A stretch of DNA of 64,000 nt from Chiua virens (taxonomy: Eukaryota > Basidiomycota > Agaricomycetes > Boletales > Boletaceae). The stretch covers positions 186,001 to 250,000 of the forward strand of contig JAHNUO010000028.1 in assembly GCA_019787685.1 (NCBI GenBank), read 5' to 3'. Both the position numbers and the translations under genes were made by a program. The notes under the pieces were generated by a model. That model was not told the DNA's origin, ran no database searches, and was given only the letters and a program-made list of their open reading frames with translations. The first letter of the stretch is position 1, and the number at the start of each line of letters is the position of its first letter. Shown here piece by piece: positions 60,699 through 64,000 of the stretch.

Positions 60699-62007
60699 CA
60701 GTCCTTGGGGTAATGTCCTTGTGCCTTGCAATTGAAGCACTTAGGGGTGTAACCAGACTTCTTTTGTTCTATTGCTTTTATTTCGGACATGTAGAACCAT
60801 CCATCTTCGCCTTTATGGTAAGCAAAGAATATGTCCATGGCATTAGGGTCCTTTTTAGCCCATGTGCACTCTCTGCAGACAAGATTTATTGATTCCATTA
60901 AATTACCTGCCGTGCAAATAGTGGCTAGGTATTTGGTGACTGCTGTATTTCTATCAGCTTCATATGACAGATGAGCTATGTTTGTGTACATCTTGTCATT
61001 CAGGTTTTGCCTTTGGCCATCTTTGAAAATTTGGAATATGATACTCCTGGCCATATTTGTCTCAAGGAGACGGTTAGTGTGGGTAGGATCTATTTCAGCT
61101 TGGTGCCAGAGATTCTCTCATTTGACAATGTAGTCTTTGACTCTTATCATCCCTTGAGTGAGGTTTTCAAGCTTGGTTCTTGCCCAATCAACCTTATTGT
61201 TTTGTCAGAACATCCCTTTGATGTTGACGGTTAGCTACACAAAGGATAGTTTTGTTCCTTGTACTAGCCGTGTTTCTGCACATTGTGATGATTTTGCTCC
61301 CTTTAGGCATGAGAGCACTGCAACAACCTTCTGGAAGTTGATGTGAATGGCAAGTTTATTAATTTCTAGCCATTCCTTGATTGAGTACAGTCTAATGTAA
61401 GATGGGACTTCTCATCTCCTGTCTGTGCAGATTCTCTGCCTATTTGTCCTGATAGGACCTGCTAATCTCCTTTCTAATTCTGCTGGTGTGATATAATTGT
61501 TTGGGTCTCCTAACGATTCTTCTGATGCTGCTCTACTTGGCATAAGTTCCGGGAGCGGGGATGAGACTTCCCTGTTGATAAGGGGTAGGAAAATGGGTGA
61601 CACTTCTTTTTTGATAAGAGGGGGTTCAGCAATCTCCTGCTTAACCTCTGGTTCCTCTGTTAGATAGTATAAGTTCGGGCTGCTGCTCTGACTATTGGTT
61701 TCAGACTCAAAATCCAATAAGGGAGACTGTGCTCCAAGAAATTGCTCAAGGAGAGTGTGAAATGTTTCTTCCTGCAAGTAGTGATCCAGGTCGAGATCTC
61801 TGCAGCAACTGCTTGAGCCAAGAAAGTGGCATCAATGTAGGCAGGATCTGCCTCTTGATCAAAAAGAATCTCCTCTCCAGTAACCTCAAAGGGTGAAAGA
61901 AAGTAGGAGGAGGACACTAGGAGAGTGAGCTCAGTAAAGAGTATGTCGCAACTTTTTTGTGGAGATGAGAATAGATTACCATATATTACCATAAGATCGT
62001 ACTGCAT

Positions 62008-63360
62008 TATAATGCCTTATGGTGCAAATTGGAGGAAATTAGATAATTTTTTACACTGAAATGCCATCATAATGGACTTATAATGAGCCTTGTAATGCCA
62101 AAACGGGGTTGGCAGGACATTTAAGGCAGTCGTAAGGAGTCGTAAGCCGGTGGCATTAACATGGCAGAAAAAAAGTTACAACATACTATCAGCTGCCCTG
62201 TGGGGTGCACTGTCTGCTATTGGGTTATTGAATACCTTGAGTCTTATTCAACAGCTTATTCAAAGTGGACTTTCCTTTCTGTTTTCAAAGTGATGACTTA
62301 CTCTGGGCATGCTTGTTTATTTGCAGGAGGTGGCTATGATGAGGTCGAGGGACTTGGCAGTAGTGTCAATGGTGAAGAAGATAACAAAGTTCTAATGAAA
62401 CAACCTAGAACAAAGACTGAACTAGTAGTTGTGAAGTGGTTGAGAGAGATGTTCAATCAAAGAGGTGAAAACTCCAAGAAAACTTTGTTAGAGTCCTCTG
62501 GCATTGATTCATGGGGTTTATATACCACATGGATGTCAGAGTTCTAATCTGAGTATGAACTATGCTACGATGCTATTGGACAATAAGAAATGAGTCATAA
62601 GAAGAAACATAGTCTTGCACAGGTACATATCTGGCTGGTCGTGAGTCATAAGAAGCATGGCTGTGGGAGAATGCTGTGTTTATATGGCAGCCAATAGAAT
62701 ATGATCCTGTGGACAGCCTTGACATGAGGCATTAGACTTAGAAAAGATTGAAAGTATAATCCATAGAGGGATGAAACATTGAGATCATAACACTAACTAG
62801 GTGTGACAACAGACCTCTTCTGTTGTAACACCAGTCCCAAGGTGTGAGTTCACAATGTCATTCTGATTGAGGACAACACAAGTGCTAAGAAGACCTCAAT
62901 CAACACACCAAGGTTTGTCTTTAGGTGGCTAGGGTGTCTATCCAGGAATTCAAGGATCCATGTGCAGCTAGTAAGGGTGGACATGTGGGATGGAATACAT
63001 AGAGTTGTAGAGTTGAAGGCTTGCATTGTGATATTGGTGATCAGGGCTAGAACAATTGTTAAAAAGAAAAGGATACAATGACAATGAGTTTGAAGGTGTA
63101 TGATTGCTCAAATTTCATCTAGATTAAATTGTGCTTTCAGATCAGTGTTGATGTTAATGTCCATGTTTATTTTGTCACAAATGATACTTTGTCATCATGT
63201 ACAATATCTTGTGCAGGTTGAATTTTGAATTTTGGATTTTGAATTGTGAGTCTAAACCAACTCTTAAGCATAATGGTTTTGTGCTTTGTGGGCTTAGCTA
63301 TCTAAATTACTTAATGGAAGGGTCAAAGTGCCTGAAAGTTATGTAAAGTGAATGTAATAT
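62008..63360. other. AT-rich stretch with one doubtful frame
   Basis: A 128-codon plus frame (62161-62547) contains TKTELVVVKWLREMFNQRGE and GIDSWGLYTTWMSEF but no recognised domain; it may be an exon of a transposon-linked gene. The rest is TG- and A-rich with no supported gene. Confidence 0.35.
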
Positions 63361-63633
63361 TTGCTGATGTCTGAGAAATGTATGTGCAAGTGTTTCAACC
63401 AAGAATTGATGTGCAAGGATCTATACAAGGCCAAGGAAATCACTGAGGCACACTTGCACAAGACAGGTGCTTGGGACAAGTTGAGTGCCAAGCAGAAACA
63501 GCTTGTTGAGAAGATGGTGCTCAATGGGAAGCAAGCTGGGTTGACACTTGAGGAGGAGGAGGATAAGGAAAAGCTCAAGCTATTTAAGGATGATCTCTCA
63601 GATGCCTGTTTGAAGTTCATGGTATGTATGTAG
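63361..63633 (+). CDS. Short Lys/Glu-rich frame, unknown, probably transposon-linked
   Basis: A 90-codon frame with a helical, charged sequence: KAKEITEAHLHKTGAWDKLS, AKQKQLVEKMVLNGKQAGLT, EEEEDKEKLKLFKDDLSDAC. The regular amphipathic pattern looks more like protein than chance, and copies of similar segments occur in agaric repetitive genes, but I cannot name the family. No intron-linked neighbour found before the window ends. Confidence 0.3.
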   Translation: MLMSEKCMCKCFNQELMCKDLYKAKEITEAHLHKTGAWDKLSAKQKQLVEKMVLNGKQAGLTLEEEEDKEKLKLFKDDLSDACLKFMVCM

Positions 63634-64000
63634 CTGGGCTCAGTGTGTGCACAAGTAGGTGTTGAATCAGATGTGATTTCACAGCAAAACTTTAACAAGA
63701 AGAATGTAAGTTGACCCTGCTACTTATCCATATTGATTATTATAATGCTTCTTGCAAGGTCACATCTCCCCTACATGCAAAGAACCTGATGTTGTCCCAG
63801 AGGACATGATCTCTGGATACACCTAGCACACAGAAGGTGGTAAAGTGCTGTACAAAGTCATCTTCAAGACACCTGATATCTTTAGTGTTGTAAGTGTTGC
63901 ACCAGTAGTCATCAAATCCTAGACATGTTACCACTTTAGCACTTTCCAATTGTCAGTAGTTGTGTTATACCATCACCCTACATCTTCCACATCCACCCTT
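63634..64000. other. Right end, no gene recognised
   Basis: Continuation of the AT-rich repeat region; a 69-codon minus frame (63740-63949) has no motif. The feature may continue beyond the window. Confidence 0.3.

Larger units (their letters stand above)
59207..62007 (-). mobile_element. Decayed Ty3/gypsy-type gag-protease region
   Basis: Read on minus from right to left. A Gag-like leader (TEEPEVKQEIAEPP ... NYITPAELERRLAGPI, 61412-61777) comes first. The Gag core follows with several stops (61060-61400). Next is an intact Gag block (MARSIIFQIFKDGQRQNLND, 60704-61054) ending in zinc knuckle CFNCKAQGHYPKDC, then the second knuckle CSKCHFYSGRHKKDC near 59995-60045. Last is a retropepsin-like protease (59207-59623). 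Stops and frameshifts separate the blocks. Reverse transcriptase, RNase H and integrase are missing, and no flanking LTRs were found, so this is a truncated fungal retrotransposon. A solo LTR is nested between the two zinc knuckles. Confidence 0.8.

Noticed and set aside
61158..61346. Plus-strand frames across the gag region
   Set aside because: The minus strand carries clear Gag-like sequence with stops; the plus frames are shadows.

Overview
The window is a contig from a filamentous basidiomycete, most likely an agaricomycete. Genes are dense and split by many 46-75 nt introns with GT...AG (occasionally GC...AG) borders. The gene set (Dicer, Jen1-type carriers, a SAT-KS-AT-PT-ACP-TE polyketide synthase, URC1, a KIP2-type kinesin, agaric-type hypothetical families) fits that group. 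I do not claim a species. Intron borders were placed by eye from reading frame, splice consensus and remembered family resemblance; no search was run.

Layout. 0.3-8.7 kb: a complete Dicer-like RNase III, a broken P-loop NTPase fragment, and an auxilin (UBA-TPR-J domain) on the minus strand. 9.2-13.5 kb: three copies, mostly decayed, of a fungal family with one membrane anchor, a coiled coil and Trp/Cys-rich repeats. 14.5-19.8 kb: an HNH-type protein whose first catalytic His is Tyr, a 204-aa agaric-type hypothetical protein, and a two-domain dihydroneopterin-aldolase-fold protein. 20.5-27.1 kb: two tandem Jen1/SHS-type monocarboxylate transporters with the same 14-exon structure, including an 11-nt microexon. 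28.1-39.6 kb: the essential RNA cytidine acetyltransferase NAT10/Kre33, a Cys-rich hypothetical protein, URC1 (uracil catabolism, GTP cyclohydrolase II fold) and an unrecognised 588-aa protein. 42.1-48.6 kb: one non-reducing polyketide synthase of the orsellinic-acid-synthase layout, with no tailoring enzymes beside it. Then come a tRNA-Gln with a short intron and a KIP2/CENP-E-type kinesin, to 52.5 kb.

From about 52.7 kb the character changes to AT-rich, gene-poor, repeat-rich DNA. It holds an AT-hook protein, an 83-bp tandem repeat, a (CCCCGT)n array, a DDE transposase relic, a 1.6-kb minisatellite of 50-bp units that mimics a 513-codon gene, and a decayed Ty3/gypsy gag-protease region. That gag is itself interrupted by a nested solo LTR with a clean 5-bp target-site duplication.

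The genes do not form one pathway. Housekeeping genes (NAT10, auxilin, kinesin) are mixed with metabolic genes (URC1, FolB-type, carboxylate uptake, polyketide synthase) and with an RNA-silencing nuclease. The strongest candidates for follow-up are the lone polyketide synthase with unusual SAT and AT motifs, the transporter pair with its conserved microexon, the decaying membrane-protein family, and the nested repeat landscape at the right end.
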